A DNA stretch of 54,485 nt from Hyphomicrobiales bacterium (GCA_003152455.1 PMAF01000306.1:1-54485); one strand, 5' to 3'; shown: positions 44,444-53,529, numbered from the stretch's first letter. A program made the numbers and translations. Notes: generated by a model not told the origin, from the sequence alone.

Positions 44444-44457
44444 TTGACGAAGCTCAA
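44444..44457 (+). promoter_or_regulatory. Fnr/FixK-type box upstream of the transglutaminase-like gene
   Basis: TTGA-CGAAGC-TCAA, centred 60 bases before ATG 44511, a spacing close to those for the ligase and the Crp-family gene. Confidence 0.55.
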
Positions 44458-44510
44458 GGGTCCGCACCGGCGGCCGCGCTAGAGATGCGACGATTTAGGA
44501 AAGAAGCACG

Positions 44511-45206
44511 ATGGACATGTCGCAATTTCTCGCCGCCGGCGATTTCGTCGATAGCGGCGCGCCGCCGGTGATCGCCTTCACCAAGTCAACGGTCGAAGGG
44601 GCAGCCGACGCGGGCACCGCGATATTGCGCCTCTATTCGACCATCCGCGACAGCATCATTTACGACCCCTATCTCAGTCTCTCCGATCCGGCGAATTATC
44701 GCGCCAGCGGCGTCCTCGCCCTTGGGCGCGGCTTTTGCATCGGCAAGGCGGCGCTATTGGCCGCGAGCGCACGGGTGATCGGCGTGCCGGCGCGCGTCGG
44801 TTACGCCGACGTGAGAAACCATCTCACCTCGCCGCGGTTTTATGAAATGGCCAAAACCGACACGTTCATCTGGCACTCCTACACGGAACTCTACCTGTCG
44901 GGGCGCTGGGTCAAGGCGACACCCGCCTTCGATCGGGCGCTGTGCGATCGTATCGGCATCAAGCCGCTGCAATTCGACGGCGCCGCCGATTCGCTGTTCC
45001 AGCCGTTCGATCAGGCCGGCCGGCGGCACATGGAATACCTGGACGACCGCGGCACGTTTGCCGACGTGCCGTTCGACACCATAACGGCCGATTTCCGCGC
45101 GACGTATCCGAGCATGATGGAAAGCGAGGGTCTGGCCGGCGATTTCCAGTCGGAAGCCGTCGCCGAAACCCTCGGTCAGCCGCAAGCGGACGAAAAAGCG
45201 CGATAG
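44511..45206 (+). CDS. Transglutaminase-like (papain-fold) domain protein
   Basis: 231 residues. The Cys-His-Asp triad of the transglutaminase-like fold is in place: C76 (GRGFCIGKA), H122 (IWHSYTELYL) and D141 (ATPAFD). No signal peptide. Such bacterial proteins act as peptidases, amidases or acyltransferases. It is monocistronic with its own Fnr-type box and converges, with eight bases between stops, on the amidohydrolase gene. Role in the cluster unknown. Confidence 0.8.
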   Translation: MDMSQFLAAGDFVDSGAPPVIAFTKSTVEGAADAGTAILRLYSTIRDSIIYDPYLSLSDPANYRASGVLALGRGFCIGKAALLAASARVIGVPARVGYADVRNHLTSPRFYEMAKTDTFIWHSYTELYLSGRWVKATPAFDRALCDRIGIKPLQFDGAADSLFQPFDQAGRRHMEYLDDRGTFADVPFDTITADFRATYPSMMESEGLAGDFQSEAVAETLGQPQADEKAR

Positions 45207-45214
45207 TCCGGCGC

Positions 45215-46237
45215 TTACTTCACCAGCTTCTTGCCGGTGACGCGCTCGAGGTTCTTGTAGAATATCTTGTCGCTGGTTTCCTTGTCGAGCTTGAGCTCTT
45301 CCAAAATGCGCAGCGTCTCACGCGGATACATCGCGCCGTTTTCCGGATCGAACGGGCAGTCGGAGGCGAACACGATCTTGTCGACCGGGAAAAACTCCAG
45401 GCCGGACTTGGTCGCCGGCGTCGCCCCAAACACCGCGGTATCAGCGTAGAAATCCTGCTTGAAGTAGTCGAGCGGACGCTTCTTCAGGCTCTTACGCAGC
45501 GCGACGTAGTCCTCGTCGCTCGTGCGCGAACCGAGCACGTCCCATCCCGGCCCGATACGGCCTTCGAGCATCGGCACGATGCCGGCGAAATGGTGGGTGA
45601 TGATCTTGAGGTTCGGGTGGTTGTCCATGATCTTGGAGAACACCAGGCGCGCCATTGCGGTCGCCGTCTCGTACGACCAGCCGAAGGTCCACCAGATTTC
45701 GTACAACGACTTCTTCTCGTCGAAATAATCTGGCGTGTTGGCGCCGCGCGCCGGATGCAGCCAGACCGGCTTGCCGAGTTCGTTCATCTTCTTCCAGAAC
45801 GGCAGGTATTGCGGCCGGTCGATCGGCTTGCCAGCGACGTTGGTGTAGATCTGCACGCCAAGGGCGCCGAGCTCATTGATCGCGCGCTCGGCCTCGGCCA
45901 CACCAGCGTCCGGCGCGTCGAGCGATATTTGCGCGATCCAGCCCGGAAAGTGATCGCGCTCCTTGGCACACAATTCGGCAAAGCCGTCATTGATGATGCG
46001 GATGAACTCGTCGATCTGCTGCGGGCTCTTGGCGATGTTCTCGATCGGCGGCTGCGGATAGGCGATGACCTGCGCGTAGTCCTTGTGGGTGTCGATGATC
46101 TTTTTGCGCGCGTCGAGGTCGTGCAGCGCGGGGATCGCGCGCACGCGCTTGCCCATGTCTTTGTATTGCCCGGCAACCTCGAGCATGGTGTCGAAGAATT
46201 TTTTCGGAAAAAAGTGCGTGTAGGCGTCGATGCGCAT
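45215..46237 (-). CDS. Amidohydrolase-family protein (ACMSD/decarboxylase-like)
   Basis: 340 residues of the amidohydrolase_2 (ACMSD, resorcylate decarboxylase) group. Metal or active-site positions: Y6 and H8 (the usual D-x-H-x-H has Tyr at the first His), the His of VWLHPARG, HHFAG and the Asp of ASDCPFDPENG. Members decarboxylate, hydrate or hydrolyse aromatic and cyclic acids without oxygen. It follows the Mo/W enzyme gene by 28 bases, so they form an operon and probably one short pathway. Substrate unknown. Confidence 0.85.
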   Translation of the reverse strand: MRIDAYTHFFPKKFFDTMLEVAGQYKDMGKRVRAIPALHDLDARKKIIDTHKDYAQVIAYPQPPIENIAKSPQQIDEFIRIINDGFAELCAKERDHFPGWIAQISLDAPDAGVAEAERAINELGALGVQIYTNVAGKPIDRPQYLPFWKKMNELGKPVWLHPARGANTPDYFDEKKSLYEIWWTFGWSYETATAMARLVFSKIMDNHPNLKIITHHFAGIVPMLEGRIGPGWDVLGSRTSDEDYVALRKSLKKRPLDYFKQDFYADTAVFGATPATKSGLEFFPVDKIVFASDCPFDPENGAMYPRETLRILEELKLDKETSDKIFYKNLERVTGKKLVK

Positions 46238-46265
46238 TGGGCGTTTCCTCCGTGCTGTGACTTTC

Positions 46266-48446
46266 TTACACGCCCACTATTTTCGTGTCGACTGTGGGCA
46301 GGATCGCCGGCGCCACGCGGCAGAGCAGCGCGCGCAGCTGATAGGTCCCCATGGCCGGATCGTATGGCGGCTTGTTGTCGGTCAAGAGATTAGCATTCGA
46401 CGTCCACACGCCGTATTCCGGGCCACGCTGCTCGGGAAACCACCAACCGTGCTCGACATGGACGACCCGCGGGTCGATTCCCTTGGTGAGTTTCGCCTTT
46501 TGCCGCATCCGGCCGCGCTTGGTTTCGATCCACATCCAAGCGCCATTGACGATGCCGAAGCGCGCCGCCGTTTCCGGGTGGATTTCCGCGATCGGATCGC
46601 GGTGCGCCTTGCGCAGCTTGTCGATTTGGCGATGCTCCGAATTGAAGAAGAATGAAATCCGCCCGCCGGTCGTCAGTACCAGGGGGTAGTGCGCGGCAAT
46701 CTCGGGGGTGCTGATTGGGCTTTCCGGCGGTTCTTCGTAAGAGGGCAGCGGCGCATAGCCGAGCTGTTCGAAACGCGTGGCGTAGAGTTCGATCTTGCCG
46801 GTCGGCGTCTTGAAGCCGCCGTCCTGGTATTTCCGGTACTTGAACGGGATTTTGACAAACCCCTTTTGCTTGAGCTGGTCGAAAGTAATGCCGAGGCCGC
46901 CGGCGGCGAGCTGCGCGTCGAGCACGTCCTTGACCGGCTCGGTGCAGAGCTGAAGTTTCATCCGCCGCGCCAATGCAACGAACATCTCTTCGTCCGATTT
47001 GCATTCGCCGATCTGCACGGCTTTCTGCTGGGCCAGCACGACATTGGCCGCAACCGTCGGCAGGCCGACGATCTGATCGAGCTCCGGCCATGACGCCGCC
47101 GGCAGCACGATATCGGCAAGCTCCGCGGTCGGCGTCATGAACAGGTCGGCGCAGACCATGAAATCGAGCTTCATCAGCGCGTCATAGACGTCGGACGTGT
47201 TGGCATAAGTGGTGAGCGTGTTGTTGCCGAATACCAGGAACGCCTTCACCGGATAGGGCTCGCCGTCGCGCATCGCCCGCAGCAGCGTCGGAATATGGGC
47301 GGCCGGCAAATCGGCGCCCTCTCCGCCCAGCAGCTTGAAGCGGTCGGCGCCGAGCCGCTTGGCATTCATTTCGGGCGTGAGATTCTCGATCAGGCTCGGG
47401 AAGCGGCCGAGGCCGTGCATGCCGAACACCCAGCCGCCCGGCACGTCGATGTTGCCGGTGAGCGCCGGCAGCATGGAGACGGCGCGCACGGTCTGGATGC
47501 ATTTCGGCGTGTGCTCGATGGCGCAGCCCCAGTCCAGCAAGGCCGGCTTGGTACCGGCGAACAGGCGCGCGGCGGCGCGGATCCGGTCGGCGGCGATCCA
47601 GGTGATCGGCTCGGCCCATTCCGGTGTGAATTTCTGTACATGCGCGGCGAGTTCGGCAAAGCCGTGCGTCCACTGCATGACGAACGGCTCGTCGTAAAGT
47701 TTTTCGCCGATGATCACATTCAACATCGCAAGCGCGAGCGCATCGTCGGCGCCCGGCCTGATCTGCAGCCAGAGGTCCGCCTTTTCGGCGAGCGCCGTGC
47801 GTCGCGGATCGACCACGATGGTCCGTGGATTGTGCGCGAGCGCCTCCATCACATTGAAGCGCGTTTCGCCGTCCGGCCCCGACAGCACCGGGTTGTGACC
47901 CCAAAAGAGAATGCAAGCCGGCGGAACGTCGCCGGTGTAATCGCTGACCGGGAAATCGCCGAAGGTCAGAATCGAGGCATTAACGCGCGGGTGGAAACAT
48001 TGGGCGAAACCCGGCTCACACCAGTTGGGAGTGCCGAGCGCATGACCGAAACGCGACACCCAGCGAATATGATGGCGGCCGGTGCCGGTTCCAAGCGCGA
48101 TGGCCTCCGGTCCGTGCCGGTCTCGAATGGCAAGCAGACGCTGTGAAATCTCGTCGAGCGCGTCGTCCCAGGAGATACGCTGCCACTCGCCGGACTGGCG
48201 TTTGCCCTTGCGCCGCAGCGGATATTTCAGCCGGCCCGGGTGGTAGACCAGGTCGGTCGTCACCGTCCCGATCGGACACAGCCGGCCATGATTGAGCGGC
48301 GACTCCCGGTCGCCCTCGACCTTCAGCAGCACGCCATCCCGCACATGCAGCAAGACGCCGCAGCCGCCGTGGCAGCTGCGGCAGACGCTTTTGAGCACCG
48401 CCGTGGCAGAATCGTTGGATATCCAACTAGACTGGTAAACGTTCAT
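46266..48446 (-). CDS. Acetylene-hydratase-like Mo/W bis-MGD enzyme, no partner subunits
   Basis: 726 residues, single-subunit size. One [4Fe-4S] cluster: C22, C25, C29 and C57. The overall pattern (RRTALAEKADLWLQIR, YPVKAFLVF, FMTPTAELADIVLP, GWWFPEQRGPE) resembles Pelobacter acetylene hydratase more than respiratory enzymes. The probable metal ligand is C150 (C143 is nearby). The catalytic Asp that follows the second cluster Cys in acetylene hydratase is His26 here, so acetylene hydration is unlikely. No Tat signal, ferredoxin subunit or anchor is adjacent. Operon partner is the amidohydrolase. Possibly a hydratase, hydroxylase or decarboxylating enzyme; substrate unknown. Confidence 0.82.
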   Translation of the reverse strand: MNVYQSSWISNDSATAVLKSVCRSCHGGCGVLLHVRDGVLLKVEGDRESPLNHGRLCPIGTVTTDLVYHPGRLKYPLRRKGKRQSGEWQRISWDDALDEISQRLLAIRDRHGPEAIALGTGTGRHHIRWVSRFGHALGTPNWCEPGFAQCFHPRVNASILTFGDFPVSDYTGDVPPACILFWGHNPVLSGPDGETRFNVMEALAHNPRTIVVDPRRTALAEKADLWLQIRPGADDALALAMLNVIIGEKLYDEPFVMQWTHGFAELAAHVQKFTPEWAEPITWIAADRIRAAARLFAGTKPALLDWGCAIEHTPKCIQTVRAVSMLPALTGNIDVPGGWVFGMHGLGRFPSLIENLTPEMNAKRLGADRFKLLGGEGADLPAAHIPTLLRAMRDGEPYPVKAFLVFGNNTLTTYANTSDVYDALMKLDFMVCADLFMTPTAELADIVLPAASWPELDQIVGLPTVAANVVLAQQKAVQIGECKSDEEMFVALARRMKLQLCTEPVKDVLDAQLAAGGLGITFDQLKQKGFVKIPFKYRKYQDGGFKTPTGKIELYATRFEQLGYAPLPSYEEPPESPISTPEIAAHYPLVLTTGGRISFFFNSEHRQIDKLRKAHRDPIAEIHPETAARFGIVNGAWMWIETKRGRMRQKAKLTKGIDPRVVHVEHGWWFPEQRGPEYGVWTSNANLLTDNKPPYDPAMGTYQLRALLCRVAPAILPTVDTKIVGV

Positions 48447-48760
48447 GGCTGCACTTTATTGCAGGGCCTGGGTCGGGGAGTTGCGAAACACGCTCGCGCC
48501 AACGTGCATGATAGCCCCATTTCATGGTGCTTTCGCTTGATTTCAATCAAGGCAAGGAGCGCCCCGGAAGCGGTCTAGTGCCGTCACGGACCGCTCATGA
48601 ACGCCGAACCGGCGAGCCCGATTGGCTCAATCGCGACAGGTGACTCCGGCAAATCTACTTACTAAGATATTGTACTGGCCATTATTCAGTGCCTGGTTGC
48701 AGCCAAGAAAAAAGGCGGCGCAATCAAAAAAACGAAACCGAGGAAGCGGAGGGAAACCCA
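48447..48760. other. Intergenic region between Mo/W enzyme and second ABC importer
   Basis: 314 bases with no convincing gene. It holds the perfect Fnr box at 48537-48550 and a 7-bp hairpin at 48569-48595 (AGCGGTC / GACCGCT) with a 13-base loop. The last 20 bases hold the GGAGGG ribosome site of the binding protein. Confidence 0.7.
48537..48550 (-). promoter_or_regulatory. Perfect Fnr box upstream of the acetylene-hydratase-like gene
   Basis: TTGAT-TTCA-ATCAA, centred 97 bases before the minus-strand ATG 48446 and 217 bases before the plus-strand binding-protein gene; the nearer gene is the likelier target. Confidence 0.75.
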
Positions 48761-49939
48761 ATGATGTTCAAATACACGACCGGCGCGATTGCGGCGCTCG
48801 CCATCGGCACATTCGCCGCCGGCGGCGCGTTCGCGCAAGACACCGTCAAGATTGGCCTCATCATATCCATGACAGGGCAACAAGCTTCGACCGGCAAGCA
48901 GGTCAAGGCCGGCGTCGATCTCTACATGAAAGAGCACGGCGATATGGTCGCCGGCAAAAAGATCCAGGTCATTCTCCGCGATTCCGGCAGCGTGCCCGAC
49001 AATACCAAACGGCTGGCGCAGGAATTGATCGTCAACGACAAGGTCAACGTCATCGCCGGCTTCGAGATCACGCCGGCCGCGCTTGTCGTGGCTCCGCTCG
49101 CTACCGAAGCGAAGGTGGTTGAAGTCGTCATGGCGGCGGGCACCTCGATCATCACCGAGAAGTCGCCCTACATCGTGCGCACCAGCTTCACCGTGCCGCA
49201 GTCATGCGTCATCATCGCCGACTGGGCCGCGAAGAATAAGATCAAGAAGGTCGTCACCATCGTCTCCGATTACGCGCCTGGCTTCGACGCGGAGAAATCC
49301 TTCACCGAGCGCTTCAAGGCGGCCGGCGGCACGGTAGCCGAAGCGATCCGGGTGCCGCTGGCAAATCCGGACTTCTCGCCGTTCCTGCAACGCGCCGCCG
49401 ACGCCAAACCGGATGCCATCTTCATCTTCGTTCCGTCCGGTCAGGGCGGCTCCTTCATGAAGCAATTCGCCGAGCGCGGCCTGGACAAGGCCGGCATCAA
49501 GTTGATCGGGCCGGGCGACGTGACCGACGACGATCTTTTGCCGGGAATGGGCGACGCGGCGATCGGGACCGTGACCGCGCATTTCTACTCCGCCGACCAC
49601 AATTCGGCGATGAACAAAGCCTATGTCGCGGCTTTCGAGAAGGCCAACCACTTCCGCCCGGGCTTCATGTCGGTCGGCGGTTATGACGGCATGAACCTCA
49701 TCTACTCGGCGCTGAAGAAGACCGGCGGCAAGGCCGACGGCGATTCGCTTATCGCCGCCATGAAGGGGATGAAATGGGAAAGTCCGCGCGGGCCGATCTC
49801 GATCGATCCCGATACGCGCGACATCATCCAGAACATCTACATCCGCAAGGTCGAGAAGAAGAACGGCCAGCTCTACAACGTCGAGTTCGAGACCTTCAAA
49901 GACGTCAAGGATCCAGTGAAAGCGGCGATGAAGAAATAG
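48761..49939 (+). CDS. ABC transporter periplasmic substrate-binding protein
   Basis: 392 residues from ATG 48761 with GGAGGG upstream; the signal peptide is cleaved near GGAFAQ-DTVKIG. Type I binding fold (IGLIISMTGQQASTGKQ). First gene of the plus-strand importer. A terminator-like hairpin follows the stop. Ligand is likely an aromatic or dicarboxylic acid by context, not by sequence. Confidence 0.9.
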   Translation: MMFKYTTGAIAALAIGTFAAGGAFAQDTVKIGLIISMTGQQASTGKQVKAGVDLYMKEHGDMVAGKKIQVILRDSGSVPDNTKRLAQELIVNDKVNVIAGFEITPAALVVAPLATEAKVVEVVMAAGTSIITEKSPYIVRTSFTVPQSCVIIADWAAKNKIKKVVTIVSDYAPGFDAEKSFTERFKAAGGTVAEAIRVPLANPDFSPFLQRAADAKPDAIFIFVPSGQGGSFMKQFAERGLDKAGIKLIGPGDVTDDDLLPGMGDAAIGTVTAHFYSADHNSAMNKAYVAAFEKANHFRPGFMSVGGYDGMNLIYSALKKTGGKADGDSLIAAMKGMKWESPRGPISIDPDTRDIIQNIYIRKVEKKNGQLYNVEFETFKDVKDPVKAAMKK

Positions 49940-49954
49940 TCTGACCGGCCTATT

Positions 49955-49991
49955 GCGCGCGGCGGCCGAAACGCCGCCGCGCGCTCTTCTT
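49955..49991 (+). terminator. Strong hairpin with T-rich tail after the binding-protein gene
   Basis: Perfect 12-bp stem (GCGCGCGGCGGC / GCCGCCGCGCGC), 6-base loop, followed by TCTTCTT. Good intrinsic terminator or attenuator, placed 16 bases after the stop and ~94 bases before the permease gene. Confidence 0.7.
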
Positions 49992-50084
49992 ATCAAAAAT
50001 CAGGTCATCGATCGGAAATGCCTGATATGTCATCGTGCGCTCGCGCACGTTTTTCCGGAGGCGAGCCGATATCGCGGCGCTAAC

Positions 50085-50945
50085 ATGCTAACGATTCTGT
50101 TCGATGGAATTGCCTACGGCATGCTGCTGTTCGTGCTCGCATCCGGGCTCGCGGTAACGCTAGGGTTGATGAATTTTATCAATCTCGCCCACGGCTCCTT
50201 CGCCATGGCGGGCGGCTACGTCACCGTCATCCTGGTCAATCGCCTCGGGGTTCCTTTCTTCGCCTCCTTGCCGATTGCTTTCCTGGCGAGCGCCGTTATC
50301 GGCTTCGTGTTCGAGCGCGCGCTCTATGTCCATGTCTACAAGAAGCCCCACCTCGACCAGGTACTGTTCAGCATCGGGCTGGTCTTCATGTCGGTGGCCG
50401 CGGCCGACTATGTCATGGGCTCCGGTCAGATTTTTGTGCAGATTCCCAAGTTCTTGCAAGGTCAGTTCGAGATCTATGGAATCGGCATCGGCCGCTACCG
50501 GCTGCTCATCATCGTCATTTGCGGGCTGTTGACGGTCGCGCTGCAATTCATCCTCGCCAACACGCGCTTCGGCAGCCGTCTGCGCGCCGCGGTCGACGAC
50601 AGCCGGGTGGCGCGCGGGCTCGGTATCAACGTCAATTGGGTTTTCGCCCTCACCTTCGCCTTCGGATCGGGTCTTGCCGGTCTCGGCGGCGCGCTCGGCG
50701 CCGAGATACTGGGCCTCGACCCGACCTTCCCGCTCAAGTTCATGATCTACTTTCTGATCGTCGTCACAGTCGGCGGCACATCGAGCATCACAGGCCCGTT
50801 TCTCGCCTCGCTCCTGCTCGGCATCGGCGACGTCGCCGGCAAGTATTACGTGCCGACGCTCGGCTCCTTCGTCATCTACACCATCATGATCGTCGTCCTG
50901 ATCTGGCGGCCGCAGGGATTGTTCTCCCGCGCCGCGTCGCGATGA
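50085..50945 (+). CDS. ABC transporter permease (LivH type)
   Basis: 286 residues from ATG 50085, which gives the normal LivH N-terminus (MLTILFDGIAYGMLLF); the open frame extends to 49953 but would translate the hairpin. Hallmark segment MNFINLAHGSFAMAGGYV. Ten bases before the LivM-type gene. Confidence 0.88.
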   Translation: MLTILFDGIAYGMLLFVLASGLAVTLGLMNFINLAHGSFAMAGGYVTVILVNRLGVPFFASLPIAFLASAVIGFVFERALYVHVYKKPHLDQVLFSIGLVFMSVAAADYVMGSGQIFVQIPKFLQGQFEIYGIGIGRYRLLIIVICGLLTVALQFILANTRFGSRLRAAVDDSRVARGLGINVNWVFALTFAFGSGLAGLGGALGAEILGLDPTFPLKFMIYFLIVVTVGGTSSITGPFLASLLLGIGDVAGKYYVPTLGSFVIYTIMIVVLIWRPQGLFSRAASR

Positions 50946-50955
50946 GACGCCGGTA

Positions 50956-52002
50956 ATGCTTCCGCCCCCCATTGCCATCCGCGTCGCCACCGAGTGGCTG
51001 GCTGCCCGCGCCCGCTGGCAGCCGCTCGAAGTCGGGTTTTGGATTGTCGCCTTTGCCGCGATCTGGCTTTTCCCGGACCGCCATCTCATCCTCACCGAAA
51101 TCGCCTGGCTCGGCCTGTTCGCGCTTTCGCTCGATCTGATCCTCGGCTACGCCGGCATCATCTCGCTCGGGCATGCCGCCTTTTTCGGCTTGGGCGCCTA
51201 CACCGCTGCACTTCTCGCCAAATACGAGATCATCAACGAGCCAGTGCTGGCATTGCTGGTTGCCGGCCTTGCCGCGATGGCGCTCGGTTTCGTCACCAGC
51301 TTCCTCGTATTACGCGGCTCCGATCTGACGCGGCTGATGGTGACGCTCGGCGTGGCGCTCTTGCTGCGCGAACTGGCCAACAGACTGGGCTGGCTGACCG
51401 GCGGCGCCGACGGGCTGCAGGGCGTCAGCATCAAGCCGGTACTCGGCATGTTCCGGTTCGATATGTTCGGCCACACCGGCTACGCCTATAGCCTGATCGT
51501 GCTGTTCATCCTGTTCCTGATCGCGCGCCGCCTGGTGAATTCACCGTTCGGGCTTTCGCTCCTATCGGTGAAAGGCAATCCATTGCGCGCCTCGGCGATC
51601 GGTATCTCGGTCGACGGCCGCCTGATCGCAATCTACACTGTTGCCGCCGGCTTTGCCGGCATCGCCGGCGCACTGCTGGCGCAGACGACGTCTTTCGCGT
51701 CGCTCGAAGTGTTCTCGTTCGACCGTTCGGCCGATCTCCTGCTGGTGCTGATCATCGGTGGCGCCGGCTACCTCTATGGCGGCTTGATCGGCGCGATCAT
51801 CTTCAAATTCATGCAGGACTATCTGTCGGCGCTGACCCCGCAATACTGGCCGTTTTGGATCGGCCTCGTGCTGGTGGTGATCGTAATGGTCGGCCGCGAC
51901 CGCATCACGTCGTGGACGGCACCCTTTCGTCGCATCGCCTCGCACCTGAATTGGCGGGCTTTGGCGCGCCACGTGGCCGCCTCGTCCAGCGAAAGGCGCT
52001 GA
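50956..52002 (+). CDS. ABC transporter permease (LivM type)
   Basis: 348 residues, about nine hydrophobic helices after a ~30-residue N-terminal extension. Contains LGYAGIISLGHAAFFGLGAY and the cytoplasmic coupling loop around KGNPLRASAIGIS. Two bases before the ATPase gene. Confidence 0.9.
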   Translation: MLPPPIAIRVATEWLAARARWQPLEVGFWIVAFAAIWLFPDRHLILTEIAWLGLFALSLDLILGYAGIISLGHAAFFGLGAYTAALLAKYEIINEPVLALLVAGLAAMALGFVTSFLVLRGSDLTRLMVTLGVALLLRELANRLGWLTGGADGLQGVSIKPVLGMFRFDMFGHTGYAYSLIVLFILFLIARRLVNSPFGLSLLSVKGNPLRASAIGISVDGRLIAIYTVAAGFAGIAGALLAQTTSFASLEVFSFDRSADLLLVLIIGGAGYLYGGLIGAIIFKFMQDYLSALTPQYWPFWIGLVLVVIVMVGRDRITSWTAPFRRIASHLNWRALARHVAASSSERR

Positions 52003-52004
52003 CG

Positions 52005-52760
52005 ATGGCTGTGGCACTCGAAACGATCAATCTGGTGAAGCGGTTCAGCGGCATCGTCGCGTCCAACAATGTTTCATTGCAGATTGCGAAGGGAGCCCGG
52101 CACGCCTTGATCGGGCCGAACGGCGCCGGCAAGACCACGCTGATCAATCTGCTCACCGGCGTGCAGCGGCCGACCGGCGGCCGCATCCTGCTCGACGGTG
52201 AAGACATCACCAGCCTTTCGACCCATGAACGGGTGCGGCTTGGAATCGTGCGTACCTTCCAGATCAATCAGTTGTTCAACGACCTGACGCCGCTCGAGAC
52301 CATCGGGCTGGCGGTATCCGAGCGGCGCGGGCAAGGCCTCGATTGGTGGCGGATCGTCGGCAGCCGGCCCGATCTCGTGGCGGAAGTGGTCGAAATCCTG
52401 GAGCGTTTTCATCTCGCCGACGTCATCGACAAGCGTACCGCGGTGCTGCCCTACGGCAAGCAACGTCTCCTGGAAATCGCTCTCGCGATCGCCTGCCGTC
52501 CGCGCGTGCTGCTGCTCGATGAGCCGGCGGCCGGCGTTCCCGAGGATGAGCGGCACGAAATTCTGGCCGCCGTCGCGGCGTTGCCCGCCGACGTCACCGT
52601 GCTGCTGATCGAACACGACATGGACATCGTATTTTCGTTCGCCGACCGTATTTCCGTGCTCGTCAACGGCGCGCTGTTCGTCGAAGGCAGCCCCGAGGAG
52701 GTCGCCCGCGATCCTCGCGTCAAGGCCGTCTATCTCGGCGAGGAGGTGGCCGATGCCTGA
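52005..52760 (+). CDS. ABC transporter ATPase (LivG type)
   Basis: 251 residues from ATG 52005; an earlier open stretch overlaps the permease. Walker A GPNGAGKTT, a modified signature LPYGKQRLLEIA, Walker B VLLLDEPAAGVP. The variant signature (PYGKQ) is tolerated in LivG-type proteins. Overlaps the next gene by eight bases. Confidence 0.9.
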   Translation: MAVALETINLVKRFSGIVASNNVSLQIAKGARHALIGPNGAGKTTLINLLTGVQRPTGGRILLDGEDITSLSTHERVRLGIVRTFQINQLFNDLTPLETIGLAVSERRGQGLDWWRIVGSRPDLVAEVVEILERFHLADVIDKRTAVLPYGKQRLLEIALAIACRPRVLLLDEPAAGVPEDERHEILAAVAALPADVTVLLIEHDMDIVFSFADRISVLVNGALFVEGSPEEVARDPRVKAVYLGEEVADA

Positions 52761-53529
52761 TCTTTTGAATATCCAGGGGCTGACTGCCGGCTATGGCGAA
52801 GCGGTCGTGCTGAGCGACGTCAGCTTCAAATTCGCCGAAGGCCATGCGCTGGCGCTGCTCGGCCGCAACGGCATGGGCAAAACCACGCTCGTGAATTCGA
52901 TTATCGGCGTCACCCGTCACATCAGCGGCACCATCAGCCTCGACGGCCGCGATATCACCGGCCTGCGCCCGGACCAACGCGCGCATGCCGGCATCGGCTG
53001 GGTGCCGCAGGAGCGCAATATTTTCCGCTCTTTGACGGTGGAAGAAAATATGACCGCGGTCGCGCGGCCGGGACCGTGGACGCTCGCCAAGGTCTATACG
53101 ATGTTTCCGCGCCTCGCCGAGCGCCGGCGCAACCTTGGCAACCAGCTTTCCGGCGGCGAGCAGCAGATGCTGGCGATCGGGCGCGCCCTCATTCTCAACC
53201 CGCGCATCATATTGCTCGATGAACCGCTCGAAGGGCTGGCGCCGATCCTCATCACGGAATTGCTGGCCGCCTTGCGCAGGATCATCCGCGAGGAAGGTCT
53301 TTCGGCGATCCTGGTGGAACAGAACGCGCAAAAGATTCTAAGCGTGACGGATCAGGCGATCATCATCGAGCGCGGCAGTATCGTTTATCAGGGCGACAGC
53401 GCGGCGCTCAAGGCCGACCGCGCGCTGTTGGAAACTTATGTGGGCGTCACGGACGCCGGCAGCGTCAATCGCAAGGCGCAGCGCGACGCGCGTCGAACGC
53501 CACCCGGGCCGGGAGCCGGCGCCGGCTGA
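52753..53529 (+). CDS. ABC transporter ATPase (LivF type)
   Basis: 258 residues. Walker A GRNGMGKTT, signature LSGGEQQML, Walker B ILLDEPLEGLAP. The last ~25 residues (basic, Pro/Gly-rich) exceed the usual LivF length. Last gene of the plus-strand importer. Confidence 0.9.
   Translation: MPDLLNIQGLTAGYGEAVVLSDVSFKFAEGHALALLGRNGMGKTTLVNSIIGVTRHISGTISLDGRDITGLRPDQRAHAGIGWVPQERNIFRSLTVEENMTAVARPGPWTLAKVYTMFPRLAERRRNLGNQLSGGEQQMLAIGRALILNPRIILLDEPLEGLAPILITELLAALRRIIREEGLSAILVEQNAQKILSVTDQAIIIERGSIVYQGDSAALKADRALLETYVGVTDAGSVNRKAQRDARRTPPGPGAGAG

Noticed and set aside
46266-48446. Calling this gene acetylene hydratase
   Set aside because: The catalytic Asp after the second cluster Cys is His26 and the metal-ligand Cys spacing differs, so only family resemblance is claimed.
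50011-50036. TCAGG ... CCTGA inverted arms ahead of the LivH-type gene
   Set aside because: Only five bases per arm with a long interior; likely chance beside the much stronger hairpin at 49955-49984.
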